Shown: positions 16,746 to 25,668 of the stretch, one piece after another
Layout: the number at the start of each line of letters is the position of its first letter
Numbering within the stretch: position 1 is the stretch's first letter
Source: Deltaproteobacteria bacterium
Lineage (GTDB): Bacteria > Desulfobacterota > BSN033 > WVXP01
Reading direction: 5' to 3'
Assembly (NCBI GenBank): GCA_019308905.1
Contig: JAFDHF010000029.1
Coordinates: 1-44,966 of the forward strand
DNA length: 44,966 bases
The notes under the pieces: generated by a model
Database searches by the model: none
Told to the model about the DNA's origin: nothing
What the model saw: only the letters and a program-made list of their open reading frames with translations
Made by a program: the position numbers and the translations under genes

Positions 16746-17453
16746 ATGTTGGACTTTGTGGACATAAATGTGGCATACGGCCAGCTCCGGGTGTTGACGG
16801 AGATCAATATAACCGTCGAAAAGGAGAGGATCGTTTCCATCATCGGGGCGAACGGAGCCGGCAAGACCACCCTTCTCAAGACCGCCTCCGGCCTGATTCG
16901 GCCTGAGGGGGGGACCATCTCCTTTGAGGGAAAGCCGATCCACTCTATCCCTCCCCACGAGATTGTCGGTCTGGGTATCGTCCATGTTCCAGAGGGGCGG
17001 CAGATCTTTACCTCCCTTTCGGTGGAGGATAACTTGAGGGTCGGGTCGTATCTGCCCCGGGCAAGGCGGATGCGCGAGCAGAACATGAAGCGTGTCTATG
17101 AAATGTTTCCCCGGCTCGGGGAGAGGCGGAAGCAACTCGCCAGAACCCTTTCAGGGGGCGAACAGCAGATGCTTGCCATCGGCAGGGGATTGATGTCGAT
17201 GCCCAGGTTGCTCATGCTCGATGAGCCGTCACTTGGGTTGGCTCCCCTGATCGTCTCCAATATCTTCTCCGTTGTCCGCGAGATAAATCGGCAGGGGATT
17301 ACGATCCTCCTTGTTGAGCAGAATGTCTCTCATGCCTTGAAGATGAGCCATTGGGGGTATGTGATCGAGAATAGGAGAATCGTTCTTTCCGGGACCGGAG
17401 AGGAGTTGGCCAGCAACGAGCATACAAAGAAGGCCTATTTCGGGGGGCATTGA
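16746..17453 (+). CDS. livF: LIV-type ABC importer ATPase LivF
   Basis: A 235-residue ATPase with Walker A (GANGAGKTTLLKT), a canonical signature (LSGGEQQMLAIGRGLM), Walker B (LLMLDEPSLGLAP) and an H-loop (VEQNVSHAL). It ends the transporter part of the operon, starting 20 bp after livG. Confidence 0.93.
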   Translation: MLDFVDINVAYGQLRVLTEINITVEKERIVSIIGANGAGKTTLLKTASGLIRPEGGTISFEGKPIHSIPPHEIVGLGIVHVPEGRQIFTSLSVEDNLRVGSYLPRARRMREQNMKRVYEMFPRLGERRKQLARTLSGGEQQMLAIGRGLMSMPRLLMLDEPSLGLAPLIVSNIFSVVREINRQGITILLVEQNVSHALKMSHWGYVIENRRIVLSGTGEELASNEHTKKAYFGGH

Positions 17454-17486
17454 GTCGTTCGAAGGGCTTGACAAAAGGAGGGTTCG

Positions 17487-18266
17487 ATGAAACTGAAGGG
17501 CAAAGTGGCGATCATCACAGGGGGAAACGACGGCATCGGACGGGTGATTGCCCTGACCTTTGTTGAGGAGGGTGCTCGTGTCTCCATCTGCGGCCGGAGA
17601 AAGGAAAAACTCAAGGAGGCCGAGGAAGAGATCAAAAGCAGAGGTGGAGAGGTTCTCAGCCTGGTCACAGACATCTCCAGGGAAGAAGAAGTTGAATCGA
17701 TGGTGGCCAAGACGGTGGACCGTTTCGGCACTCTCGACATCCTGGTAAACAACGCGTCTCGAGAGGGACCGACCTCCCCGATTCATGAGATGAGTGGAGA
17801 TGACTGGCGGGCGGTCATTGGAACCAACCTGAACGGTCTGTTCTACTGTACGAAATACGCCCTCAGGGTGATGATTCCCAAGAGATCGGGTAACATTCTG
17901 AATATCGGATCCATTGCCGGTGTCTATGCATATCCGCTCAGGACACCGTACAACGCCACCAAGTGGGCCATCGGAGGTGTCACCCAGACCATTGCCGCAG
18001 AGGTGGGGCAGTACAACATCCGGTGTAACTGTCTCTCTCCGGGACCCACGGAAGGAGAGAGAGCGTACAAGGTCATAAGGAAGAGGGCTCAGGCGACGAA
18101 CAAGAGCTTCGAGGAGATGAAGAGGTTCTATGAGGATCAGATCCCGATCAAGCGATTCATTACTCCTCAAGAGGTGGCACGGGTTGCGGTCTTTCTCGTG
18201 AGCGACGATTCCAGTGGGGTTACGGCTCAACACTTCTGTGTTTCCGGGGGCATCGAGGTTCTTTGA
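17487..18266 (+). CDS. SDR-family oxidoreductase
   Basis: A 259-residue classical short-chain dehydrogenase. It has the cofactor motif TGGNDGIG (residues 11-18), NNAS at 88-91, and the catalytic residues S142, Y155 and K159 (YNATK). R37 and R38 after the second beta strand (CGRRKEK) suggest NADP(H), as inference. It could serve as a 3-hydroxyacyl-CoA or 3-oxoacyl dehydrogenase in the beta-oxidation implied by the thiolase, but the substrate is not visible in the sequence. An AAAGGAGG site precedes the ATG. Confidence 0.88.
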   Translation: MKLKGKVAIITGGNDGIGRVIALTFVEEGARVSICGRRKEKLKEAEEEIKSRGGEVLSLVTDISREEEVESMVAKTVDRFGTLDILVNNASREGPTSPIHEMSGDDWRAVIGTNLNGLFYCTKYALRVMIPKRSGNILNIGSIAGVYAYPLRTPYNATKWAIGGVTQTIAAEVGQYNIRCNCLSPGPTEGERAYKVIRKRAQATNKSFEEMKRFYEDQIPIKRFITPQEVARVAVFLVSDDSSGVTAQHFCVSGGIEVL

Positions 18267-18298
18267 AAGAAAATGCCGGAAAAACGTGAGGGCATCTC

Positions 18299-18718
18299 AT
18301 GCACCCATTCTCGCGGATCAAGCATATCTGTTTTGACGTGGAGGACATCGAGGCAGCAGAAGCCGCTCTTACCAGGGTGTTCGGTGTGAAGAGCACCGGA
18401 ATCACCAGTATGTATCTGGACGGAGGGAAGGGGGTCGTAAAGAATACCTTCTTCCGTCTTGACCGGGGTACGATAGAACTCGCATACCATGGTCTGCCCG
18501 AGTCGTGGAAAGATTCACCGATCAACAGAGGACCCGGGTTTCATCACGTCGCTTTCGAGGTACAGGATTTCGACGAGGCCCTCTCGGAACTAAAAGCACA
18601 GGGGGTCACCCCTTTGCCCAATTTTCCCGTGGAGACGCCTCACGGTCGTGTGGCGTTCTTCGATCCCGAAAAGACCGGGGGCATTCTGATCGAGCTTGGG
18701 GAGACCGAGAAGCCCTGA
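18299..18718 (+). CDS. VOC-family (glyoxalase/epimerase-like) protein
   Basis: A 139-residue protein with the two beta-alpha-beta-beta-beta modules of the vicinal-oxygen-chelate fold. Candidate metal ligands are H9 (RIKHICFDV), the histidine in GFHHVAFEV and the glutamate in GGILIELGE. This resembles methylmalonyl-CoA epimerase and related enzymes. Because epimerases act on 2-methyl-branched CoA esters, a role in branched acyl-CoA handling is conceivable. Glyoxalase- or dioxygenase-type roles are not excluded, although an O2-dependent role is unlikely in this setting. Confidence 0.8.
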   Translation: MHPFSRIKHICFDVEDIEAAEAALTRVFGVKSTGITSMYLDGGKGVVKNTFFRLDRGTIELAYHGLPESWKDSPINRGPGFHHVAFEVQDFDEALSELKAQGVTPLPNFPVETPHGRVAFFDPEKTGGILIELGETEKP

Positions 18719-18779
18719 GCCCTGCTGCAGCCTCGATCCTGTAAAGGACGAGAGCAGGCATGGCAAGAGGAGGCGGGCC

Positions 18780-20141
18780 GTGGAGAGAACGTTAGTCGAT
18801 GGCGCACTCCTTGTCACGATGGATCCTGAAAGGCGAATGATCCGGAACGGGGCCGTCCTGATCGAAGGGGATTCCATCCTGGCGGTTGGAAAGTCGGACC
18901 ACGTCAAAGAAAGATTCAAATGGAGACGTCGTTTGGACGCACGGAACATGGTTATCGTTCCAGGGTTCGTGGACACCCACATCCATCTGTCAGAGCACAT
19001 CGTCCGGAGCCTGATCCCGGATGACGCACATGACTGGATGCCCAATTGGCTCATGCCTATCTATTCCGCCCTCACCCCGGAGGATGAATACTACTCCTCG
19101 ATGATCGCCTTTATTGAAATGATCAAGACGGGGACGACGGCGTTCTGTGAGGCAGGGACCTGCTTTTACCCGGACCGGGTTGCCGAGGCGATGCAGAGGG
19201 TGGGCATCCGGGGGATCCTGGGCCGATGGACATGGGATCTTCCTCCAGGTCCTGAAAGGATGAAGCAGACCACAGACCAGGCCCTCTGCGCCAATGAAGA
19301 GATGATCGAGAGGATAAGAAAGCTCTCAGACGAGCGAATCCAGGCTTGGCCCCTGCTGCTGGGTATGGGGACCGCCTCGGATCGATTGATGATCGGAGCC
19401 AAGAGGATAGCCGACGATCACGGCCTGGGCCTGGGATTCATGCATTCCTCCAGCATCCCTTCCATGGAGACCAGAGATAAGATCAAGCCCTTGAGCCATT
19501 TCGAAGAGCTGGGCATTCTTGACAAGAACCTCAAACTCACCCACATGGTCTATGTGGAGGATCATGAGATTGATCTATTGAAGAAGCACGATGTGAAGAT
19601 CAGCCATTGCCCGACTGCAGCCATGAAGCATTCCAAAGGCATTAGCAAGTATGCGAAGTTCCCTGAGATGGTCTCACAAGGGATCTGTGTATCCCTGGGA
19701 GCGGATAGTGCCAACTCGTCTGATCATTCAAACATGTTGAAGCTCATGAATCTCGTCGCCTGCATCTATAAAGACTTCCACATGAAAGAGATGGTTTTCC
19801 CGGCGGAGACGGTCTTGGAGATGGCAACCCTGAGGGGCGCGGAGGCGTTGGGAATGGAACAGAAGGTGGGATCGATAGAGGTCGGAAAGAGGGCTGATCT
19901 TGTCTTCTTCAACAGGGATCATCCGGAATGGAGACCCCTTCTTAACGTTACGCACAACCTGGTCTATTCGGTGAGTGACAGGAGCATCGACACGGTGATG
20001 ATCTCGGGGAAGATCGTCTTTGATCATGGGAGGATCACGGGCCTTGACGAGGAGGAGATCTACGCAAGAGTCGAGGATCTCAGCCGAAACCTTCTTGAGA
20101 GGTCGGGAGTCTCACTGAAACAAAAATGGCCGCTGGTGTAG
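18780..20141 (+). CDS. Amidohydrolase (TRZ/ATZ, SAH/cytosine-deaminase-like)
   Basis: A 453-residue metal-dependent hydrolase of the amidohydrolase superfamily. The metal motif HIH is at residues 67-69. Further candidate ligands are H in GLGFMHSSS, H in LTHMVYV and D in SLGADSANSSDH. The C-terminal VGSIEVGKRADLVFF segment is typical of the deaminase/chlorohydrolase group. The GTG at 18780 was chosen because AGGAGG lies a few bases upstream; the longer open frame back to 18696 overlaps the VOC gene. It probably removes an amino group from a heterocycle or a related amidine; the substrate is unknown. It ends the first long plus-strand array. Confidence 0.85.
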   Translation: MERTLVDGALLVTMDPERRMIRNGAVLIEGDSILAVGKSDHVKERFKWRRRLDARNMVIVPGFVDTHIHLSEHIVRSLIPDDAHDWMPNWLMPIYSALTPEDEYYSSMIAFIEMIKTGTTAFCEAGTCFYPDRVAEAMQRVGIRGILGRWTWDLPPGPERMKQTTDQALCANEEMIERIRKLSDERIQAWPLLLGMGTASDRLMIGAKRIADDHGLGLGFMHSSSIPSMETRDKIKPLSHFEELGILDKNLKLTHMVYVEDHEIDLLKKHDVKISHCPTAAMKHSKGISKYAKFPEMVSQGICVSLGADSANSSDHSNMLKLMNLVACIYKDFHMKEMVFPAETVLEMATLRGAEALGMEQKVGSIEVGKRADLVFFNRDHPEWRPLLNVTHNLVYSVSDRSIDTVMISGKIVFDHGRITGLDEEEIYARVEDLSRNLLERSGVSLKQKWPLV

Positions 20142-20176
20142 GACTCTTTTTCGGTCTGGGAGATTTCTTTGGGTTT

Positions 20177-20385
20177 AGGTAGTCGCCACTGGAGAATGGC
20201 CCCGGAGCGAACATTACGAAGTTTCTGGGGCACCCGTCTTGCCGAGCGGAGCGTCCCCAGAGGGGCGAGCTCCTATTGTTTGAGGCCGTGAGGCCGAGTT
20301 TAGGAGGTCGAGCGGCGGGAGGCTTAGAACGGGTCAGAAAGTTCGTTCAGAGAGCGGAAGGACCGTTGTTCAGTGGCGACTACCT
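20177..20385. repeat. 209-bp foldback element with 15-bp perfect terminal inverted repeats
   Basis: AGGTAGTCGCCACTG at 20177-20191 is the exact reverse complement of 20371-20385. Inside the ends a second, imperfect inverted match pairs ACGAAGTTTCTGG near 20216 with the complement of CAGAAAGTTCGT near 20336. A smaller hairpin, TCTGGGG/CCCCAGA, lies near 20223-20258. No coding frame is recognisable. It occupies most of the 301-bp gap between the amidohydrolase and the next ligase, and looks like a MITE-like or REP-class repeat whose transcript would fold strongly. It is not related by eye to the RAYT ends at the left edge. Confidence 0.75.
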
Positions 20386-20442
20386 GGGCTCCGATAAAGG
20401 GAAACCGAGTTGGAATCCATTCTGATGTAGGGAGGCATTACC

Positions 20443-22002
20443 ATGAGCTTGGGTGACATCATCCGGAGAAATGCCAGGCTGTTTCCTAACAGAATCGCGT
20501 ACATGTCCGATACCCAGCAGATAACCTTCAGGCAGTTCGACCAGCGGATCAACCGGCTGTACGGTGCACTGAGAAAAAAGGGGCTCGCCAAAGGCGACAG
20601 GGTGGCGATTCTGTCATACACACGGCCGGAATACATGGAGGTCTTCGGTGTTGCGGAGAAGGGCGGATTCATCACCGTCCCTGTAAACTGGCGTCTTAAA
20701 GGAGAAGAGCTCGCCTACCAGTTCAACGATTCCGGGGCCAAGGCGCTGATCCTTCAATCGCCCTTTGTCGAGACGATCAACGAGATCCGGCCCAAAATCG
20801 GGGTCAAGCATTACATATGTATCGGAGACAGACCAGAGGGCATGGAAGCATACGAAGAGGTATTGAAGGAGAATCCGCCGGTGGAACCGGACGTGGAAAT
20901 CGAGGATGACGATGTGGTCTATATCATCTATACGAGCGGGACGACCGGCCGGCCGAACGGCGCCATGATCACCCACAGGGGCCAGCAGGAGTGCTCCAGG
21001 AGCATGGCCATCGAGGTGGGGATCCGCCGGGTCGAAAAGCACCTGGAGGGCATGATGCTTTTCCACATCGGTCCGAGATCGTTTCTGTTTCCAATCTTTC
21101 ACAGGGGCTGCACCAATTACCTGGTAGAGCGCTTTGACGCCAGAAGATTCCTCGAGATCATCGAGAAAGAACGGATTACAACCACGGAACTCGTCCCCAC
21201 CCAGATCGCCATGATTCTCGATCTTCCCGATCATGACAAGTATGAGACATCGAGTCTTCACACGATCTTTTATGCGGCCATGCCCATGCCTGTTGCGCTT
21301 CTGAAACGGGGTATAGAGAGATTCGGGCAGGTCTTTGTCCAGGGCTTCGGTCAGACCGAGACAGGCCCGCTCATCTCCTGCTTCTGCCGCGAGTACCATA
21401 ACCCTTACGGCGACGAGAAGGACTTGGCGCGACTGGGCTCTGCCGGTCAACCGGCAATCGATGTGGACGTCAAGATTGTCAATGACCAGGGCAAAGAACT
21501 GGGGTGCAATGAAGTCGGAGAGATCCTGGCCAAACACGTGTGGATCATGAAGGGTTACTGGAACAAGCCCGAACTCACCGCGGAAACCCTGAGGGACGGA
21601 TGGGTTCACACCGGCGACATGGGGTACATGGACGAGGACGGGTTCCTCTACATCGTCGACCGAAAGAAGGACATGATCGTAAGCGGTGGGGAGAATATCT
21701 ACCCCCGGGAAGTCGAAGAGGTTCTGTACGATCATCCTGCGGTTCGGGAAGCCGCCGTCATAGGTGTGCCGAGCGAGAAGTGGGGCGAGGACGTCAAGGC
21801 GATCATCGCCTTGAAGAGCGGACGAGAGGCGACCGAGGCTGAGATCATAGAGTTCTGCAAGGAAAGGCTGGCGAGCTACAAGAAGCCGAAGTCCGTCGAG
21901 TTCATGGACGAACTCCCTAAAACAGGATCAGGGAAGATCTACAAGGCAGCCTTGAGGGATAGGTACTGGAAGGGTACGAAAAGAAAGGTTGTTATGGATT
22001 GA
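20443..22002 (+). CDS. AMP-forming acyl-CoA ligase with variant P-loop
   Basis: A 519-residue adenylate-forming ligase: IIYTSGTTGRPNGAMITH near residue 163, GFGQTETG, the hinge DRKKDMIVSGGENIYPREVE, and the C-terminal catalytic lysine in KTGSGKIYKAALRD. The P-loop lysine usually seen in TSGTTGxPKG is asparagine here (RPNGA). That may reduce pyrophosphate-side stabilisation but need not abolish activity. It is followed by a long non-coding stretch and then a TRAP transporter, so it may activate the acid that transporter imports. A GGGAGG site precedes the ATG. Confidence 0.88.
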   Translation: MSLGDIIRRNARLFPNRIAYMSDTQQITFRQFDQRINRLYGALRKKGLAKGDRVAILSYTRPEYMEVFGVAEKGGFITVPVNWRLKGEELAYQFNDSGAKALILQSPFVETINEIRPKIGVKHYICIGDRPEGMEAYEEVLKENPPVEPDVEIEDDDVVYIIYTSGTTGRPNGAMITHRGQQECSRSMAIEVGIRRVEKHLEGMMLFHIGPRSFLFPIFHRGCTNYLVERFDARRFLEIIEKERITTTELVPTQIAMILDLPDHDKYETSSLHTIFYAAMPMPVALLKRGIERFGQVFVQGFGQTETGPLISCFCREYHNPYGDEKDLARLGSAGQPAIDVDVKIVNDQGKELGCNEVGEILAKHVWIMKGYWNKPELTAETLRDGWVHTGDMGYMDEDGFLYIVDRKKDMIVSGGENIYPREVEEVLYDHPAVREAAVIGVPSEKWGEDVKAIIALKSGREATEAEIIEFCKERLASYKKPKSVEFMDELPKTGSGKIYKAALRDRYWKGTKRKVVMD

Positions 22003-22377
22003 TTCAGCAAGGCACCTCTCCAGCTCACCATGCCGTCCTCTCGTGATTCGGGGGTGGGGGGTAGCTGATGCCTCCCTCAGGTCTCCACCCAGGCGGCTCT
22101 GCCTTTCCCTCCGGCTGCGTTCAGCATGGTGCCGGTCCACTCCCGGCGGGTAGTCCGCCGCTTCCGCAATGCCACTCCGGAACGATGGATGCCCTCAAAA
22201 TGGGGAAGGTCCTCCGCCTTTTCGTGGAGTTTCCTGAGTTTTCGATAAGGGAATTGTTTAAGTAGTTAACTTTACAGCTGTTTCTCTCTTTAAGGGGAGA
22301 ACACCCTTGCCCCTTCACTCCCAAGGTCTCGTGGTAACCTTTTCGGAGTTCGCGGGCGGGGAATTCCCGTCCCTTCC

Positions 22378-22445
22378 CCACGAACACGAACCACGAGCCA
22401 CGAACACGCCCCACGCACCACGAACACGCACACGAATCACGCACA
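22378..22445 (+). repeat. Degenerate CACGAAC/CACGCAC tandem array
   Basis: About ten imperfect 6-7-base units (CACGAAC, CACGAGC, CACGCAC, CACGAATC) follow one another over about 68 bases. The plus strand is almost free of T in this stretch, giving a strong strand bias. It is not a CRISPR array because there are no spacers. Slipped-strand expansion or a multi-site protein-binding region are possible origins. Confidence 0.7.
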
Positions 22446-22529
22446 TTCCCGATCGGTACGACACCACTTCCACAATCTCGTCCGGAGAAAAGGGTCTTCT
22501 CCGAAAGTCAGGAAACGCCCGTTTTCCCC

Positions 22530-22558
22530 TTGACGATCAAAGACGATTCTGCTACAAG
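22530..22558 (+). promoter_or_regulatory. Candidate promoter of the TRAP operon
   Basis: TTGACG at 22530-22535, a 17-bp spacer and TACAAG at 22553-22558 lie about 135 bp upstream of dctP. Both boxes are partial matches to the sigma-70 consensus. Confidence 0.4.
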
Positions 22559-22694
22559 GTGAGACGGAGACAAGGTCAGGGTGGTGGTAGAGCCACTGCC
22601 CGGGGGGAAATCATCCGGCCTCGGGGAGGAGGGAGCAGAGAGGAGGTGGGGATGAGGATTGACTCTTAATTCAAAGGAGACGAGGAGGTGTCTC

Positions 22695-23738
22695 ATGAAA
22701 AGAAAGAATTCGACCAAGTTAACGGGAGTGGTGTGTATGCTACTGGTTTTTTCCGCTTTCTTGTGGGGTATTGCCTTTTTGGCCACACCGGCACAAGGGG
22801 GTCCTGTCAGGTTGAGCTATGCCAACTTCCCGCCTGCTCCCACCTTTCCGTGTGTTCAAATGGAGCGGTGGAAAAAGGAGGTTGAAAGCCGCACGGGCGG
22901 GAAGGTATCCATCGATACGTATCCAGGTGGGACCCTGCTCGGTGCCAAGAACATGATGGATGGCGTGATAGCGGGACAGGCCGACATCGGCTGCCTGTGC
23001 ATGGCCTATCAACCGGGCCGTTTTGTGGTTACAAATGCCACGAGCCTGCCTCTGGGGCTGCCCAACTCCCGGATCGCCAGCCTCGTGCTCTGGGACCTCT
23101 ACAAGAAATACAGGCCAAAGGCCTTCTCCAAGGTCAAGGTCCTTACCATGTTTACGTGCGGTCCTTCCAATATCATGTCCAAGAGACCGGTACGGCGCCT
23201 GGAGGATCTGAAAGGGATGAATCTGCGGGCCTCAGGAGGAGCCGCACAGATTCTGAAAGCCTGGGGAGCCAACCCGGTGGGTATGCCCATGCCGGCGACC
23301 GTGGAAGCCCTGCAGAAGGGCGTGGTCCAGGGACTGTTCTCCTCCCTCGAGGTGATGAAAGATTTCAAGTTCGCCGAGACGTGCCGGTACGCGACGCTGA
23401 CGAACACCGTGATCTACCCCTTTGCCGTGGTCATGAACATGGATTCATGGAACCGCCTGCCCAGGGACGTCCAGCAGGTCATGGAGGGTCTGGGAACCCA
23501 GCAGGCCGCATGGACCGGGACCTACATGGACAACCAGATCGAAAAGGCCGTCGCCTGGTCTAAGAAGACCTATAACGTGGAATTTATCAAACTTCCAAAG
23601 CAAGAGAAGGCCAGGTGGGACAGGCTGCTCGAGCCGATCACGGAAGCATGGATCAAGAAAGCCGAGGCAAAGGGTCTTCCCGGCAAGGAGATCGTGGGGG
23701 ACATAAGGGCCTTTGCGAGAATGTATTCTGGGGAGTGA
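22695..23738 (+). CDS. dctP: TRAP transporter substrate-binding protein DctP
   Basis: A 347-residue periplasmic receptor of the DctP family. An N-terminal signal peptide (VVCMLLVFSAFLWGIAFLATPAQG) is followed by VRLSYANFPPAPTF. The family region VRRLEDLKGMNLRASGG carries the arginine (NLRASG) that normally binds the ligand carboxylate. The ATG at 22695 was chosen for the strong GGAGACGAGGAGGTG upstream; an in-frame TTG at 22659 has no such site. It delivers an organic acid to the DctQM membrane complex encoded downstream. Confidence 0.92.
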   Translation: MKRKNSTKLTGVVCMLLVFSAFLWGIAFLATPAQGGPVRLSYANFPPAPTFPCVQMERWKKEVESRTGGKVSIDTYPGGTLLGAKNMMDGVIAGQADIGCLCMAYQPGRFVVTNATSLPLGLPNSRIASLVLWDLYKKYRPKAFSKVKVLTMFTCGPSNIMSKRPVRRLEDLKGMNLRASGGAAQILKAWGANPVGMPMPATVEALQKGVVQGLFSSLEVMKDFKFAETCRYATLTNTVIYPFAVVMNMDSWNRLPRDVQQVMEGLGTQQAAWTGTYMDNQIEKAVAWSKKTYNVEFIKLPKQEKARWDRLLEPITEAWIKKAEAKGLPGKEIVGDIRAFARMYSGE

Positions 23739-23766
23739 GGGCATTGAGCGGTAGAGGAGCTTCCGG

Positions 23767-23819
23767 GGTTGCGGATTGGGGATCTTCTCGGCAAGGTCCG
23801 GAATCCGCAACCTTTATTT
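23767..23819 (+). terminator. Rho-independent-type terminator/attenuator between dctP and dctQ
   Basis: GGTTGCGGATT (23767-23777) pairs perfectly with AATCCGCAACC (23802-23812) and is followed by TTTATTT. A stem plus T-rich tail inside a transporter operon, directly after the binding-protein gene, would give abundant dctP transcript and partial readthrough into dctQM. Confidence 0.7.
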
Positions 23820-23875
23820 GTGCGGAAGGCCCGAGGCCTAGGGGCTGACCCTGGAGAAGGGGTTTTGGGGGAAAC

Positions 23876-24367
23876 ATGGACGCACTCGAGAGGGCGAGGC
23901 GATTCCTGAATCTGATGCTCATGTGGGTGGCGGGTTTCTTTCTCGCTGCAATGATCCTTCTCACCTGTGCCAACATATTTTTCCGCCTTGTCTGGATGCC
24001 GGTGAGGGGCACCTTCGAACTCATGGGGTATTTCGGAGCCCTCGTAACGGCTTTTGCCTTGGGCTACACCCAGGTCAAAAGGGGCCACATCGCCGTCGAC
24101 ATATTGGTGCTCAGGTTTTCAAAGAAGACCCAGAAAATACTCAACAGCGTGAACTACTCGATCTGCATGGTCTTTTTCGCCCTTGTAGCGTGGAAGATAG
24201 CCCAGTATGGAGCCACCCTGTGGGAGACAGGGGAGGTCACGGAAACCCTGCAGATCATCTACTATCCCTTCACCTACGGCGTGGCCTTTGGATTCCTTGT
24301 GCTTTCCCTCGTGTTTCTGACAGACCTGTTGAAGGCGGTATCGGGGAGAGGAGGGGACGAAGAGTGA
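23876..24367 (+). CDS. dctQ: TRAP transporter small permease DctQ
   Basis: A 163-residue membrane protein with four hydrophobic segments and the DctQ pattern (RGTFELMGYFGALVTAFALGYTQVKRGHIAVDI). It bridges DctP and DctM at the inner membrane. The start follows GGGGGAAAC, and the stop overlaps the dctM start. Confidence 0.9.
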   Translation: MDALERARRFLNLMLMWVAGFFLAAMILLTCANIFFRLVWMPVRGTFELMGYFGALVTAFALGYTQVKRGHIAVDILVLRFSKKTQKILNSVNYSICMVFFALVAWKIAQYGATLWETGEVTETLQIIYYPFTYGVAFGFLVLSLVFLTDLLKAVSGRGGDEE

Positions 24368-25668
24368 CCTTGACCATGGCTGGAATCCTCGGGATCCTTG
24401 TCCTTGTGGCAGTCTTGTTCCTTCTGGGCATGCCGGTTGGGTTTGCCATGAGTGTCGTGGGCTTCTGCGGCTTCTGGTACGTGGTATCCTTCAAAGCGGC
24501 TGTCAACATGGTGGGGACCGACCTGTGGACTACTTTTTCCAAATACGGCCTCACGGTGGTCCCCCTCTTCATTTTTCTGGGTTACCTGGCCTTCAACTCC
24601 GGAATAGCGGAGAAGCTTTACAATGCCGCCTACAAATGGTTCGGCCACTGGCGGGGGGGACTTGCCATCGCCACCATCGGCGCAGACGAACTTTTTGCGG
24701 CCATCTGCGGTTCCAATACGGCCACGGCAGCCACAATGGGGACCGTCGCCCTCCCGCAGATGGAGAAGTACGACTACGACACCAGACTGAGCAGCGGTAC
24801 GGTCGTCACGGGTGGCACTCTGGGCACGGTCATGCCTCCCAGCGTGGTCCTCATCATCATCGGCCTGCAAACGGAACAGTCCATCGTCAAGCTATTTCTG
24901 GGCGGTATTCTGCCGGCCATCCTTCTGGGAGTTCTCTTTGTGGCCACCATCTTTGTTCTCTGCCGGATCAACCCGACCTTCGGCCCGGCCGGACCAAAGA
25001 CGACTTTCAAGGAGAAGCTCAAGTCTCTTGCCGGGGTCATCGAAGCGGTAGCCATATTCGTTCTGGTAATAGGAGGGTTGTATGCAGGGCTTTTCACACC
25101 GACCGAAGCGGGTGCAGTCGGGGTCTTTTTCACTCTTGTCGTAACCGTGTCAACAGGAAGGCTGAACTGGAAGGGTCTGATCGATTCTGTCAGGGACACG
25201 CTGAAGATATCCTGCATGGTCTTTTTTCTCGTAGCAGGCGCCATCATTTTCGGCCGTTTTCTGGCCGTAACCAGGCTGCCCTTCATGGTAGCGGATTTTG
25301 CGGCGCACCTTCCGGTCTCTCGTTTCGTTATTCTGGCCATCGTTCTGGTGATCTATCTGATCGGGGGTTGCTTCATGGATTCTCTCGGATTTCTGGTTCT
25401 CACGATACCGATCTTTTTCCCCCTGGGAATGGCACTCGGTTTCGACCCGATCTGGTTTTCGATAATCCTGACAATGGTAACGACCATGGGGGCCATCACG
25501 CCGCCGGTGGGTGTCAACATATACGTGGTCAAGGCGTTGGCACCCGAGATAGGACTTGGCACGATCTTCAAGAGCGTGAGCTTTTTCCTCTTGGCCTGTG
25601 TTGTTTCTATCGTTATTCTCATCATCTTTCCACAGATTGTTTTGGTGATACCAGGGATGGTACAGTGA
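24364..25668 (+). CDS. dctM: TRAP transporter large permease DctM
   Basis: A 434-residue polytopic permease of the DctM family. It shows GMPVGFAMSVVGF near the N-terminus, SGIAEKLYNAAYKWFGHWRGGLAIATI, the GTVMPPSVVLIIIGLQTEQS segment and the GAITPPVGVNIYVV repeat near the C-terminus. It carries the sodium-coupled substrate path. A GTG at 24364 overlaps the dctQ stop as GTGA and sits about 7 bases after GGAGAGGAGGGG. An ATG at 24376 is possible but less well placed. Confidence 0.92.
   Translation: MTLTMAGILGILVLVAVLFLLGMPVGFAMSVVGFCGFWYVVSFKAAVNMVGTDLWTTFSKYGLTVVPLFIFLGYLAFNSGIAEKLYNAAYKWFGHWRGGLAIATIGADELFAAICGSNTATAATMGTVALPQMEKYDYDTRLSSGTVVTGGTLGTVMPPSVVLIIIGLQTEQSIVKLFLGGILPAILLGVLFVATIFVLCRINPTFGPAGPKTTFKEKLKSLAGVIEAVAIFVLVIGGLYAGLFTPTEAGAVGVFFTLVVTVSTGRLNWKGLIDSVRDTLKISCMVFFLVAGAIIFGRFLAVTRLPFMVADFAAHLPVSRFVILAIVLVIYLIGGCFMDSLGFLVLTIPIFFPLGMALGFDPIWFSIILTMVTTMGAITPPVGVNIYVVKALAPEIGLGTIFKSVSFFLLACVVSIVILIIFPQIVLVIPGMVQ

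Larger units (their letters stand above)
22003..22694. other. About 690-bp intergenic region without a recognisable gene
   Basis: No frame here resembles a known protein. Visible structure includes TTAA-GTAG-TTAA near 22258, a small hairpin GGAGAA-AAGGGTC-TTCTCC near 22485-22503, the degenerate repeat array at 22378-22445 and the promoter candidate at 22530-22558. It separates two transcription units and is unusually long for this gene-dense window. It could host a regulatory RNA or a long 5' leader, but I cannot identify either. Confidence 0.5.

Noticed and set aside
22378-22445. Possible CRISPR array
   Set aside because: Units are 6-7 bases, degenerate and contiguous, with no spacers and no cas genes.
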